Positions 1-11,619 of a stretch of DNA of 34,999 bases are shown piece by piece. Source of the DNA: Gnetum montanum (Eukaryota > Streptophyta > Gnetopsida > Gnetales > Gnetaceae). The translations under genes and the position numbers were made by a program. The stretch's first letter is position 1. Each line of letters opens with the position of its first letter. The notes under the pieces were generated by a model. That model saw only the letters and a list, made by a program, of their open reading frames with translations, did not search any database and was not told the DNA's origin. The DNA lies in NCBI GenBank assembly GCA_015680685.1, contig MNCI01004656.1:728328-763326 (forward strand), written 5' to 3'.

Positions 1-236
1 CCAATTGGGAGAGACTTGTGCCTCGCTGTTTATTGAATTTTAATATATTTGAAAAATGCAGACACATTGTGATTCGTAGTTGGTTGACACTTATACCTTG
101 CAGTCTTCTAGGAGTACAATTCTAGGTGAATTGCAACTCATAGTCGTGTAACACTGTTTTAAATGTATGCTAATAATGTTAATTTTAGTGCATCAGACCT
201 ATAGTTGGCAAATTATTTTCAAAGTTATATCCAATC

Positions 237-1247
237 ATGAGTGTTATAAGAGCCAAAGGCACCAGCAAAAGAGATCTTTTGTGTGAGTAGTTTTATTTTG
301 ATATTTAGTTATTTCAAAATTATATTTATACATTTGTTCAACAATTTTGTTTGTGTTATGTTATTCTAAATATTATTGAATCTTTGAAATTGGAGCTATT
401 GCCTTAGTTTGTGAATGTAATGTTCAAACTATTTTGGAGTTGGTCAAAATGTTTGTCCTTTTTAAGAAGTTAAAGAGAATTGGAATATATGATTGGATGA
501 CAATGAAAAGTTGCTATGATAAAAATGTTGTTTACAATTTTTATGAGTAGTTGATTGATGGTGTCTCAAATGGGTTAAATACTTTGCAAGCTATTGTACA
601 AGGTTAGAATTTTATCTTCAACACAAATGATATTGAAGATATTATACAAGTTCCATGCAGTAATGAGCCAGTTATCAAGAAATGAAGGTGGAAGAAAAGT
701 GAAAATCACTTAATTCAATATGCCCAAAATTTTAATAAGAGAGATAGCAATTCAAATTACTATCTAGAGTTGTTGTTCTCAAAATTTATGTAGCGGGCTT
801 TATTTTAGTAAAATCAATAAAAGCTAAAATTTCTAACAATGCAATTTTACTGATGTGGGCATTGGATAACAATGAAGGTTTTCCTTTTGATATCTTAGTG
901 ACTATACTATATGAGATTAGGAGGTGTGGAAGGACATGGAAACTTCATGATGTTACAGAGTCTCTCGGGTTTCCCATTATTGTGACCAAATTACTATAAA
1001 AACACAACATATAGTTTATCCCTTTCCAACTTTAGGATATAGTGAAGTTGGAGCCTGATAGCATTTTCAAGAATGCATCCTTATTTCAGAGGCCTAAAAC
1101 CTTAATTAATGTGAAAGAAGATGATAAGTCTTCCATCCAAGATGTGTGCCATCATGACAAATGTTATTTGAAAGAAATCAGAGACAAGTTAGATAATGTG
1201 ATGGAGACATTACATCAATATTTCAAAAGTAATCCATAAAGCAATAG
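237..1247 (+). pseudogene. Plant transposon-protein domain (Transposase_32-like), N-terminal part of a Ulp1-type gene
   Basis: Two adjoining frames read as one decayed protein. From about 422 to 790 one frame contains GIYDWMTMKSCYDKNVVYNF, then FYE, a stop and LIDGVSNG. From about 781 to 1239 a second frame contains MWALDNNEGFPFDILVTILY and LGFPIIVTKLL. This spacing (FY..., a v.G..f segment, then a hydrophobic a..G..fdi..l block and lgFP) resembles the putative plant transposon protein domain common in plant mobile-element ORFs. One frameshift lies near 785, with several TAG/TAA/TGA stops. A possible first exon starts at ATG 237 (MSVIRAKG) and ends before GTGAGT near 286. The Ulp1-like part follows at 1392. 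The family call rests on motif spacing only; the biochemical role of the domain is unknown. Confidence 0.5.
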
Positions 1248-1391
1248 GTAAGTAAAGTTGATATGTTGTTGCATTTGTTATATTTAGAAATTAAATTTTT
1301 TTCTTTGTTGGTACCATATTCTTATTATATGCATGAAAAAATAATAATAAAATGCTATCTGAGTTTATTATATGATTTTTTCATCTTGCAG
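1248..1391 (+). other. Probable intron between transposon domain and Ulp1 domain
   Basis: A consensus donor (AG then GTAAGT, 1246-1253) is followed 144 nt later by a T-rich tract and TTGCAG ending at 1391. The interval is AT-rich and carries no coding signal. With these exact borders the upstream frame (codons at positions 1 mod 3) does not join the downstream frame (2 mod 3) and is off by one base, so either an indel has occurred in an exon or the exact junction differs. Confidence 0.45.
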
Positions 1392-2341
1392 TAGATGCCA
1401 ATGTTAATTTCAAAACACCAATAATTGATGAATGTGCAACAATTGATAGAGTGATGTAGCTGGTTGTTTCTGGTTTGGTTGATAATAAAGAGTATGTGAA
1501 AACATCATTTTTCCCATATGTTGCCATAGGATTCTCTTTTAGGACTTTATATAAAAAAGGATGCAAATAATGGTTGGATAATGACATCATTGATATCTAC
1601 ATCATGCACTTGAAAGAACTTCAAAAGTCTCTTTATGGCTTCTATGAATGTCAGAATTCAAAATATTTGATTTTCAACACTATGTTTCAATGTTATGTGA
1701 AGTCCTTTGAGAGCAAGATGCAAGCAACTCAGAAAAACTAGTCGAAACATAGATCAAAGAATAGTAGCAAAAGACATATCATCAATGTTGAAAGTGGTAC
1801 ATTGGTTGAAGAAGATGTTGATGTTTTTGCCTTAGAAGTAGATGTTAGTAATGAGTTTAAAGATAAAACCTGTTGAGATGAGTATTTGCAATTTGAACAC
1901 ACATTCTTTTATCTTTTTTTCAACATTGGTGGACATTAGGCTCTTGTTGTTGTTGATGTACTGACATATGAAATCTTGGGGTATGATTCGATACCTTCTG
2001 CACAACATGTTGCAGCAGTCAAAAAATTGATGTTGAAGTATATTGAATGTTTATTTGATGGGGAGTCTAATTGTTGTGGATGTGAGAAAAAGATGAAGAG
2101 AGGAGCTTCAAAATGGAATGTAATTCTAGTAGAAGGGCTTCTTAAATAAGAAAATGGATACGATTGTGGAATGTATAAAATTATCTTTATGCATAACTTG
2201 GAACTTTGTTAAGAGTTGAAATTCACTTCTAAATTTGTTTTAGCATATTATAAGATCATCATAAGGAAAACTCTAAGTTATCTTGGAGTTCATTAGGTTG
2301 GGAGAAATAGGTGTTTGCAGCGTATGCTAAACAAAGATTAA
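1392..2341 (+). pseudogene. Ulp1/C48 SUMO-protease-like domain, inactivated
   Basis: One frame runs about 320 codons without a frameshift but with eight in-frame stops (1457, 1568, 1739, 1874, 1937, 2147, 2210, 2294) before a plausible natural TAA at 2339. Motifs of the C48 cysteine-protease fold occur in order: WLDNDIIDIYI (after 1571), then FFNIGGH, stop, ALVVVD, with the catalytic His at 1934-1936 and the usual following Trp replaced by TAG. GYDSI follows, with the likely catalytic Asp at 1985-1987. The end block is LLK, stop, ENGYDCGMY, where the oxyanion Gln is the TAA at 2147 and the catalytic Cys is 2165-2167. Active relatives cleave SUMO from proteins; in plants such domains are often carried by Mutator-like elements. 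This copy cannot be translated whole. Confidence 0.8.
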
Positions 2342-2800
2342 GTGATGTATTAAGTGATGTATGAAAATCCAATTACAGTCATTATCCATGATGCTTTCCA
2401 TTTTGTTGATGCTATTGTGATGTAAAATGCATCTCTTCCATGATTTTGTAAATGATTTTGATTGTGATGAATATCTATCTCATTTTTATAACAGTATGTG
2501 TAATAAATTGTTTGCAATGTTACAATATTTTTAACGGTTTTTTTTTTTGATAACTCATCCTTAACTATGTGGCATATGTTACAACTAGTCTCATACTCAT
2601 GATTATACAAAAGGTTAAAAAATATACTTAAAAAAATATATGGTATAGAAATACATAAAATATTAATTTTTGATCTTAAACATAATAGTTTTAATTGATT
2701 TTCATTAATATGTGTGTCAGACTATCCTTGCACATTTGTTCTGTGAGCCACTACAAAATGTAGGGCATTGCAGTTTAGCAATCCCAACCTTTAGTCATAG
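2342..2800. other. AT-rich spacer, no gene seen
   Basis: No coding pattern or recognisable repeat was found. It holds homopolymer T and A runs (2538-2549, 2620-2640) and leads into the hairpin pair. Confidence 0.4.
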
Positions 2801-2804
2801 ACTA

Positions 2805-2890
2805 TGATAACATGCAAGTCATACGATCACTTGCAACTAAGCCATTGTCTCAAGAGTGTGATAACATGTGAGTCGTAGGATCACTCACAT
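2805..2890. repeat. Tandem pair of hairpin-forming 54-bp units
   Basis: Two units offset by 54 bp both begin TGATAACATG. Each contains 7-bp inverted arms around a 9-nt loop: TGCAAGT/ACTTGCA at 2813-2835 and TGTGAGT/ACTCACA at 2867-2889. The two arm sequences differ at two positions in each arm, and both differences are matched so that pairing is kept. Confidence 0.6.
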
Positions 2891-3019
2891 TTTTTTGAGC
2901 ATGTGTCTATTTTAGGATGTGAAATGATTGTGACTCGTACCTCCATGAACAATCTCCTAGTTTACATGCTGCAAGCATTATGTGCCTTATAACATCTCCC
3001 ATAGTGATCTACTACACAC

Positions 3020-5064
3020 ATTGCAATGATAATGTGAGGGGAGTGTGACTAGCACCCTCTCGCAATCCCTACCAAAAGGCAATTGAACCTTCCAAAAGGG
3101 AAACATCCATTGTAATTCAAGGCTATTGAATGGAATAGGATCATTTAGAAAGGTGCAGATCAACTAGATGGCACATAGAGCTTCTAGAAGGGAATAATTG
3201 CTTTGAGATCATGGCCATCGAAAGAGAGGGGACCATCCAATTGGTAGTGCAGGCTAAGCTATGAGGGGATGCAACTAACACCCTGTTGTAATTCCTACTA
3301 GAAGGTAGCTAAACCTTTTGGAAGGGAAAAATCCCTTGTAATTTGAGACATAGTAAGGATTAACTAGATGGCATATAGACCTTTTAGAAGGAAGCAATCA
3401 CTCTATGATTGTGGCCATTAGAAGGTATGGGGCCATTTGGTTGGTAGTGCAAGCTAAACTACGTGGGGATGCGACTAGCACCCTTTAGTAGTCCTTAATG
3501 AAAGGTAGCCAAACATTCCAAAAAAGAAACATCCCTTATAATTTGAGGTTACTTGATGGAATAGGGTCATCTAAAAGGATGAAGATTAATTGGATGGTAT
3601 ACAAATCTTCTGAAAGGGAACAACTGCTCGAAGATCATGGCCATCGAAAGAGAATGGGCCATCTAGTCGGAAATGCAAGTTGAGCTGTGAGGAGGTGTGA
3701 TTACCATCCTCTCATAGTCCCTACTAGAAGTCAGTTAAACCCTATAGAAGGGAAAAATCCATTGTAATTTAAGGTTACTAGATGAAATAGGATCATCCAG
3801 AAGGATGAGGATTAATCAAATGGCATGCAGACCTTATAAAAGAGAGCAATCATTCCTAGATCATGGCCACCAAAAGGTAGGGGACCATATCGTTAGTAGT
3901 GCAAGCTAAACTGTATGGGGGTGTAACTAGCACCCTCCCAAAGGCTCTATCAGAAGGCAACTAAACCTTCCAGAAGGAAAAAATCCCTTGTAATTCAAGA
4001 CTACCAGATGGAATAGGGTCATCTAGAAGGATGTAGATCAACCAAATGACACATAGACCTTTCAAAAGGAAACAATTACTTTGTGATTGTGGCCACTAGA
4101 AGGTAGGGGACCATTTTATTGGAAGTGCAAGCTAAGCTATGAAGAGGTATGACTAGCACTTTCACATAGTCCCTACCAAAAGGTATCTAATCCCTTGTAA
4201 TTTGAGGCTATCAGATAGAATAGGGTTATTTCGAAGGATGAGGATCAACCAGATGGCATGTAGACCTTCTGGAAGGGAGTAATCACTCCTAGATTATGGC
4301 AACCCGAAGGCAAGAGGCCATTTAGTTGGTAGTGCAAGTTGAACTACATGAGGGTGCAACTAGCATCCTCCCATAGTTCCTATCAAAAGGTAGTTGAACC
4401 TTTTAGAAGAAAAAAATCCCTTGTAATTCAAGGCTACTAGATGTAAAAGGGTCATTTGGAAGGATGCAGATCAATTAGATGGCACATAGAGCTTTTGGAA
4501 GGGAAAATCTATTCAAAATCATGGCCACTAGAATGCAGGGACCATCTAGTTGGAAGTGTAAGCTGAGCTACAAGGGGATGCAACTAGTACCCTCTCGCAG
4601 TCCCTATTAAAAGGTAGCTAAAACTTCGAAAAGGGAAAAATCCCTTGTAATTTGAGGCTACTAGATGGAATAGGATCATTCAAAAGGATGAGGATTAGCC
4701 AGATAGCATGAAAACCTTTTAGAAGGGAGCAATTGCTTCTAGATTGTGGCCACCGAAAGGCAGGGGTCATCTAGTTAGTAGTGCATGCTAAATTACATGG
4801 GGATGCAACGAGCATCCTCTGGCAATCCCTATTGAAAGGAAGTTGAACCTTCTAGAAAAGAAAAATCCCTTGTAATTCCATGCTCTCAGATGGAATAAGA
4901 TCATTTAGAAGGATGAGGATTAACTAGATAACATGAAAATATTTTAGAAGGGAGCAATCGCTCTGAGATTATGGGCACAAAAAGGCAAGGGATCATTTGG
5001 TTGGCAGTGCAAGCTAAACTACATAGTGGTGCAACTAGCATCCTATGATTAGCATGTTCTAGAA
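3020..5064. repeat. Tandem array of about nine 225-bp units
   Basis: Landmark words recur every 200-228 bp, for example GACTAGCACC-like words near 3047, 3272, 3472, 3697, 3924, 4150, 4356, 4581, 4805 and 5032. In each unit the order is roughly: A(G/A)AAGG with CTAAACCTT; AAAAATCCCTTGTAATT; AGATGGAATAGGGTCAT; AGAAGGATGAGGAT; AGATGGCATGTAGACCTT; AGAAGGGAGCAATCACT; ATGGCCACC; AGGGGACCAT; and AGTGCAAGCTAAACTA. Two units are shorter (about 200-207 bp). The units differ mostly by substitutions, many of them transitions. No continuous reading frame runs through the array. The origin is unknown; it behaves like a local satellite or minisatellite. Confidence 0.9.
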
Positions 5065-6306
5065 GGGAACAATTGCAATCTTAACCTTCTAACATTTGTA
5101 GTTGCTACCATTAAACTTTTCTATTCCTTCAATGTAGTTAGTAGTATTTACTATCTTAATGCAGTTAAGAAGAGAAGAGCCTAAATTTTCTTGGATTACT
5201 TGGGATATTGGGAGAATGGTATGATGAACATGCTCCAACAGTATCTTCATTTAATTTTGAATGTCAATGGTAGCATGCATGTTGTTGCATTGTTCACTTG
5301 CATGTGCTCACACTACAAATGAATAGTGTGAAAAGAATGAGAGTTGCATGGTATTTCAACTACATGGTCTTGTGGCTCGCATGTCCTCACAGTCTTTAAT
5401 TTGATTGCAAGAGCTTGCGAGTGGTAGTGCATCATAGGGCACAAATTAAAAATTGTAAGCATAATGCAAGATGCATATTTCCAGCATTGTATTTACCAGA
5501 GTTTTGAGTGTATCATGTGAGAGACTGTGAGTCACAGGTTTACTAAAACTATTTTATCATTATTTTTGGTTTCAAATTGTGAGGTCATTCCTACTTGTAG
5601 TTCTGTGGTACTATTAAAAAATAAGGCTAGCAATCAAACTACAAATCGCATGTCACTAGAAGTTTATTTTTTCTTATGGTATGTTATGCATGTTACCCTT
5701 ATTTTTCTTGCATTTTAGTGATGCATTGAGGAAAAATCAAATTTTACAACCACATGACTAGAAGAAGGAATCACAAGTTTTTGCACTAATCTTGCAAATC
5801 TAGAATTAGAGAACTAATATAAATTTTTGCATGAATACAAGAAGTAGAAATTTTAGCATCGATAAGTAAAGTTAAAAATTATTAAAAATACAATATTCCT
5901 ATGGAAGATTTCCATAGGTAGCATATTTCTTAGTATCCTCAATTTGCCAATGACAATTTACAATTAGATGTATGACTTCTAATAGAGATTATGAATTCCA
6001 TCATATGCAAAATGGGTTATATTTTTATCCAAGTTATTGTCATTGTCATCATCCTAGCCATATTCGAATAAAATGGAGTTGAAATTTCATCTTCCAAATG
6101 CTTTCAAATTATTAACATTAATAACCCAAAACTTTATGCAATCAAAAGAAAATTTTGCAATCTTATACTTTTGTGCAATGTAAGAGACCATGGTATTAAT
6201 TAAAAGAAAAAAGTGTCAATAAGAGACATTGTAAATAGATAAATATAATAAAAAAAGGAAGGTTAGATGCAACTATCAACATACACATATACAAAGATAC
6301 AATAGA
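5065..6306. other. Spacer with one perfect short hairpin, no gene seen
   Basis: No coding pattern is supported; the short open frame near 5527-5718 has no recognisable motif. A perfect 9-bp inverted repeat, CCTATGGAA/TTCCATAGG with a 3-nt loop, lies at 5898-5918. Confidence 0.4.
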
Positions 6307-7660
6307 CTAGCCAGATCCTGGTTCAATGTTTTCTTGAGTTTCATTTGGAGCATCAACCTCTATGAAATTTGTCTCTATGATAGAGTCATCAACCATGTTG
6401 ATTGGTTTCTCCTCCATTCTTACTATTCTTAATGGTCCTACCTTTGAGTCATGGAATGAAGTGGTCATTTGAATAAACTAGGGATCACTAATATCTTCCA
6501 TCATCATATAACTAGACAAATGCAATGATTGAAAATGTTTGGATGAGTATTTACCTAATGATTTAATATTCACATATAGGTAGCCAAGCCTCTTGTCCAC
6601 CCATTCAAAATGATGATTGATCTTTGATTGCATGGCATCTAGGTAGGCATCCATGTGGGTAAATGGCTTTTGTTGTTAGTTAGGAATGATAGTTGCAACC
6701 TACATCTCCTTGTGCTACCCATAAAACCATTGCCATTCATCCTTGCCACCATCTCCTTTGACACATGGGTCTAGGAGTTAGATGAGATCATTAAGTCATG
6801 TCCTAGGGACACACTCGGTGTAGAATGCACATGCCAAATGTTGTAGTTAGTCCACACAAAAATCTTAGACCTCTAAATCATCCTCCTCTAGTTTTACAAT
6901 TTTCCAGTGCCTAAGAAGAGTAGATGCAATAGATGCGAAAGGAATTGTAGCACCATGTTTGCTAATGATCTCCATTTTTGCATGATAATGTTGGGATAGT
7001 TCAAAGAATAGTCACCCTTCAAATCTACTAGTATCATAAGGATGAAAGACATAACATGAGTGTGATGCATGATTGCTAGGAGGTTTGTGTGGATTGCCTT
7101 AATCAAAGCTCTCTCTTGTTGGTTGAAGTTCTTGTAGGGCCATGCTATCTTATTAGTCATAACCTTGGACACCCTACTCAATAGCTATGTTTTATTTATC
7201 TGAGGTGATAATCATAAAAAAATCTTGCTATGGTCCAAATATCATGTTTAGCACTTGCACCAGGATATCCTTTGCAATCTTGACTACCTTCAAGACAAGT
7301 GATCCTCAATGATGTGCCATGTAGAACTAACTGACCTCCTCCTCCTAGTAATCATCACCTTTGGTGATGATGAAACCAAGACGATGCACAACAAGCTTGT
7401 TAAGCATTTGAGGCCAAATGAGCTACATTAGGGTGTTTAAGTCCCTTGGACTTTGCAAGGGTGCTAATCTAAGTTTGTCAACCCTTTTTTGCCACTCGTG
7501 CCATGCTAATGAATCCTAGGCATAGCAAACTACCTCCACCTCCTACTATCTTGCAACATTCTATCTAGTAGCTTGAGAGCCTATAGGATGTCTACCCTAT
7601 GATTGTGCCATATTGGTGCATCTTGTAGCCTGTCAAATCTCTTCCTATCATCTATTAGTT
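6307..7660 (-). pseudogene. Second plant transposon-protein pseudogene (Transposase_32-like)
   Basis: On the minus strand a readable frame of 216 codons runs from 6957 down to a TAG at 6307-6309. It includes HGATIPFASIASTLLRHWKI, HMDAYLDAMQSKINHHFEWV and a C-terminal acidic tail (NETQENIEPGSG), with about eight internal stops. The preceding part is in another frame (7181 to about 6958): NKIAWPYKNFNQQERALIKA and DLKGDYSLNYPNIIMQKW. Further upstream are HRLGFIITKGDDY and FYMAHH. The order (gf...y, FY, P....n..eRAli.ai, then ipFasi.s.LLrhw) matches the plant transposon-protein type seen at the left edge of the window. No Ulp1 domain follows downstream. The assignment is by motif only; the broken frame is seen directly. 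Confidence 0.5.
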
Positions 7661-9390
7661 GTGATGACACTTCTCTCTAAGAACTCAAAAATATATTCCA
7701 CTTGAAATGTTAATATCTAAAAAATTGTTGGCCATTGATAATTAATGATAGATTGACTTGTACTTTTTTATGTCACATCATAAATGCAATATTGAATTAC
7801 TACATTACTATAAACCGTTCAAATCCATTTCCAACAAAATTTTTGTAAATTAGCATCCCAATCGATATTTTCAAGGAAACTCTTTCAACTGACAAACACA
7901 AACTTCTATTGTAATAATAAAGAAATTCCAAGAACCCTACATGATGTCTACTTGTTAAATAGTATATAAAATATAATATCATTATGATACATTATTAACA
8001 ATTTTTGACATTTTCTTGTGGTGTAATTAAGATACTGTCTCTAGAAGGATGTAAATTACATTGACAAAACACAAAAGACAATTACATATGTGATAGCAAC
8101 ATCAAAAGGGTTTTAAGGAAGAGTAACAAGTAAAAAGAATAAAAGATTGAGTTGGTAGTAAAGATATTAAAATTATGATATTTTAGAAATCAAAAATGAA
8201 TTATTCAAAATGGGCATAAAAAACCAAGTGCTTGCATATGAAGAGCAATCAATAAATAATATAAATTTACAAGTTACATGGAATAGTTAAGAGCTGATAG
8301 AAGTCATGGCTAAATTGATGCATATAATATTAAAAAATGGAAATTTCTAGTATAACTACCTTGAATACACCTAGTGACATTTAACAATATGAGACAAATA
8401 CTTACCTCAAGTATCATATTACAAATTTCTTTAAAGGGTTATCAAGAAATATTCCAAAAGGGGATTTCCAAGTGAATCATAAGTATATATCGAGATTTTC
8501 AAACAAATCCTTAGTGAATAATTGTTAATAAAATATACTAATTTAAAGAACAAACATTAAGTACAAAATTATACATACATAAAAATAAAAAATTTGTATC
8601 ATTGTCTTACAAATAGGTTAGTCTTCATTTTAGAGATTTTTATGTGTCTAACTATATTAAACAATAGAATAAAATTAATGTATGACCATTGATTTATGAG
8701 ATTGTAGTAGTACTATGATTGACTAGAAATTTAGAAGCATTCAAAGATGCAGAAGCATTCAAAGAGGTAGAAACACTAGGCATGCTAATACAAGAACAAG
8801 AACTTAATTCCTATAAATGCATGGAAGTAGTAATAGGTTGCATATGATAAAGGTCCATTTCCAAATGCACTGTTCAATGGAATTGCAAGATTTTCATTAA
8901 CAATATTTATTGAAATAATATAGAAATTAGTGAAAGAAACCTAAATAAATGTAATATAGTAATTGTTATATTTAAATAGAGTGAATATGGTTAATTTAGG
9001 ATTAAAATTTCTGGACATAGGTCATTTCTTATTCCATTTAAGATGATTTGATACGTCACTGCATGATTTTTTTGGTGGAAATATCAAAAAAAATTATTTT
9101 CTAGATGGATACATAATTTACATCAAATGCTATGCTTCTGGATAGAGCCCTAAAAATGGCATTCTTCATTTATGATATAGCACATTTCAAAAATAAAAGG
9201 ATTCTCCTATTTAATAAAATTGTAGACCATTGTTGCTAACCCTAGCATGAGTAAATAATTAAGGAATTTGAGATTTGCACTTTTTTTGAACATACCCTCA
9301 TGCTCATTGTTGCTTTAATCTCAAAAATTAGGATGAACAACTGCATTGGTGAGACTTGCAAGGTAAGATAGTGTTACCCCCAGACTAGGT
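7661..9390. other. AT-rich spacer, no gene seen
   Basis: No supported coding frame on either strand. The only structure noted is an 18-bp tandem duplication of AGAAGCATTCAAAGA at 8733-8747 and 8751-8765. Confidence 0.4.
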
Positions 9391-9400
9391 AGTCCCTAAC

Positions 9401-11107
9401 ATGCTCCTTCATGCTCTTTCACAGATAGACATGATGAAGCTATATGCTGAATACATTGTAAAAGATTATGACACAAGGGACTACCATCCCACAAAAGCGC
9501 AACACCAATGGGACTTGCAGCAAGAGAGTTTCCACACATCGTTGAAGGGCAAAGGCCCCCTTAATGCTTTGCCCATCATAAGAAAAATTAAGGGTGGTGA
9601 ACCTATCTCAATAGCTTCTCCACAAAATGATGTTCCCCATCCTAATGAGAGTGAGGAGGTGGTGTATCAGAACCTTTGCTCCATGATACACAACCCTGGT
9701 TCTGATGCCCATGAACACCAGGTGTTCAATGAGGGGACACAAACACAAGATAAGGATGGGCATTTGGATTGTTATCATGATCAGGGCTGTAGCCACTAAA
9801 GAGAAGGTAAGAAACATCGTTATGGCGATGGTTCTCTTTCTTCTTCCCCTTCATCGCATCATTCACCCTCTCCTTCCACATCAGGACAGAGTCACAAAGA
9901 GCACAATGGTGAGGATAAGGGTAAGCAAAACGAGAGACCTCGATGAGAGAGTCGAGAGTGAGGACGAGGGCACTCTAGGGAGTCAAGGAATGAAAGAAGG
10001 GAAAGTAGGGAACCACATAGGAATTATAGAATTCATGAGAGAGATGATCATGATGAGCCCCTACTTGTCACCCGAAGTATGTTATACATTACAGAGGTAG
10101 TTAGAATACCTACAAGGCATCAAAAAGATAGTCAGATCAAGAGACTAGACATGAATAAGTGATCCTGATAGTCGGATCTACAAAATCACTTACAGGAATT
10201 CTATGATGCCTATTCCTTGTAGAATATTGAAAATGAGTGGAAGAAGTTAAATTTGTTTCCTAGGATACTCATAAAAGAAGAAGAAATTTGGTATTGGTCG
10301 TTAGAACCGAAAACCATTAGGAGATGGAGTACGATGTTAGAATTTTTTACTGATAAATACCAAATGTACTCCAGAGTGTCCAACTTGCGTAAGAAGATCC
10401 AAGGATTGAAGTAGGGTACTCACGAACCCTTAGATTCTACCATGGACCGATATTATGCATTGCTACATCGTTTCTTGGGCCATTGTTACGCACAACAGGA
10501 TCAACTCCACCACCTCGTAGATGGGCTAAGACAAAAAACTAGGAGAACCCTTGGGACATATGTCCAAGGGAGATTATTTGAACTTAGGTCCCATGAAATT
10601 CATTAATTGTTAGAGAAAGTAGCTAAAGAAGAAGAGGAGCTATGGAAAAGAGAAAGCATGGAAGAGTACAACCGTGATCCTTCCCTCCAAAAGAGGGGAG
10701 TGAGATTCTACGATGAAGAGGATGAGTCACCACTCGAAGAGTTGGTGAATAGAAAAACCTTGTCGCTTCAAAAGCTAACAACGGAAGTGTCGGCTAAGTT
10801 AGATGAAATATGGAGCTCCTTAGATAGTAAAATTGAAACTGTCCTCAAAATCATAGAGGAGTCTAAGGAGAAACAAAGTAGTGACCATGATAAGAAAAAG
10901 AAGAGAGATTCAGGCCATGCACGTGACAAGGGCAAGGGAAAAATGACTATTGTTGATGAGGTTGTGGATTTGGATAGAGACAATGACAGTGGATGTGAGA
11001 TTTTCCAATATGACCATTCTAAGGGATGTTGCCCAATAATCTCACATCTGCAAGAGTTCAGGGTGTATGCACTCAATCCAAGACTTAATAGACGGCAAGC
11101 ACCTTGA
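9401..11107 (+). pseudogene. Retrotransposon gag polyprotein, degenerate
   Basis: The N-terminal frame 9401-9799 (132 codons) includes MKLYAEYIVKDYDTRDYHP. A Ser/His-rich and then Arg/Glu-rich linker follows (about 9820-10080, SSSPSSHHSPSPSTSGQSHK). The capsid-like core, about 10178-10605, contains LNLFPRILIKEEEIWYWSLE, IRRWSTMLEFFTDKY, LRKKIQGLK and MDRYYALLHRFL. This is the LFP..L...a..WY.sL..sI.sW..l...F..kY pattern of plant Ty3/gypsy Retrotrans_gag domains. An acidic and lysine-rich C-terminal part (10607-11107) contains VAKEEEELWKRES and KKKKRDSGHARDKGKGK. No zinc knuckle is visible. Frames change at least twice, and stops interrupt the core (for example TAA 10604). Gag packages element RNA in virus-like particles. 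Confidence 0.7.
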
Positions 11108-11619
11108 AGGTTACCTTATCCCCAAGGTAACCCAAGGTAGTTCCACCAACTATTAACATATTATCCAAGTAGAGCTCCACCACAACCTATTGAGCAACAC
11201 TAGTAGTGGCAACACCCATAGTCATGGGGGATGCCACCACCTAGACAACAATACCCTTACTGGCAACCAGATCCTTATGGCTATTACGTGGAACAGCAGG
11301 TTTCTCCAAGTTACTCTATGGGTCACGCAACCCCACAACGTCACTACCAAGTTTGGGAGTATTTTAGGACTCCTTCTCCTCCCCTAGAAACACCATATAC
11401 ATACCATCCTCCGAATCCATCCACATCTCTTATGCTAGTATTTCCACTACCACCCACTCCAACGATGTAAGGGGAACTTCCCACTCAACCGTAGCAACGT
11501 AATGCTATGAGAGCTGTAAACCTTTAACCTACTACTGGTTCTAACAACCACATGAAGAGAAGACTTTCTTCATAACCAAAATCTCAAACAAGCTCTCACA
11601 AACGCAAGTAGTTGAGTCT
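11108..11619 (+). pseudogene. Pro/Gln/Tyr-rich linker of element A
   Basis: The frame around 11231-11470 is rich in Pro, Gln and Tyr (PPPRQQYPYWQPDPYGYYVE, then TPSPPLETPYTYHPP). It lies between gag and protease and is flanked by stops. Element C has a similar Tyr/Gln/Ser/Pro-rich stretch on the minus strand near 34650-34999, which supports one shared protein plan. No catalytic motif is visible. Confidence 0.5.

Noticed and set aside
5527-5718. 63-codon open frame with hydrophobic stretches
   Set aside because: No motif or context; the AT-rich composition gives such frames and Phe/Leu-rich peptides by chance.
10768-11076. 102-codon minus-strand frame with Ser-rich protein
   Set aside because: It is the complement of the Lys/Glu-rich gag frame, which has clear family context.
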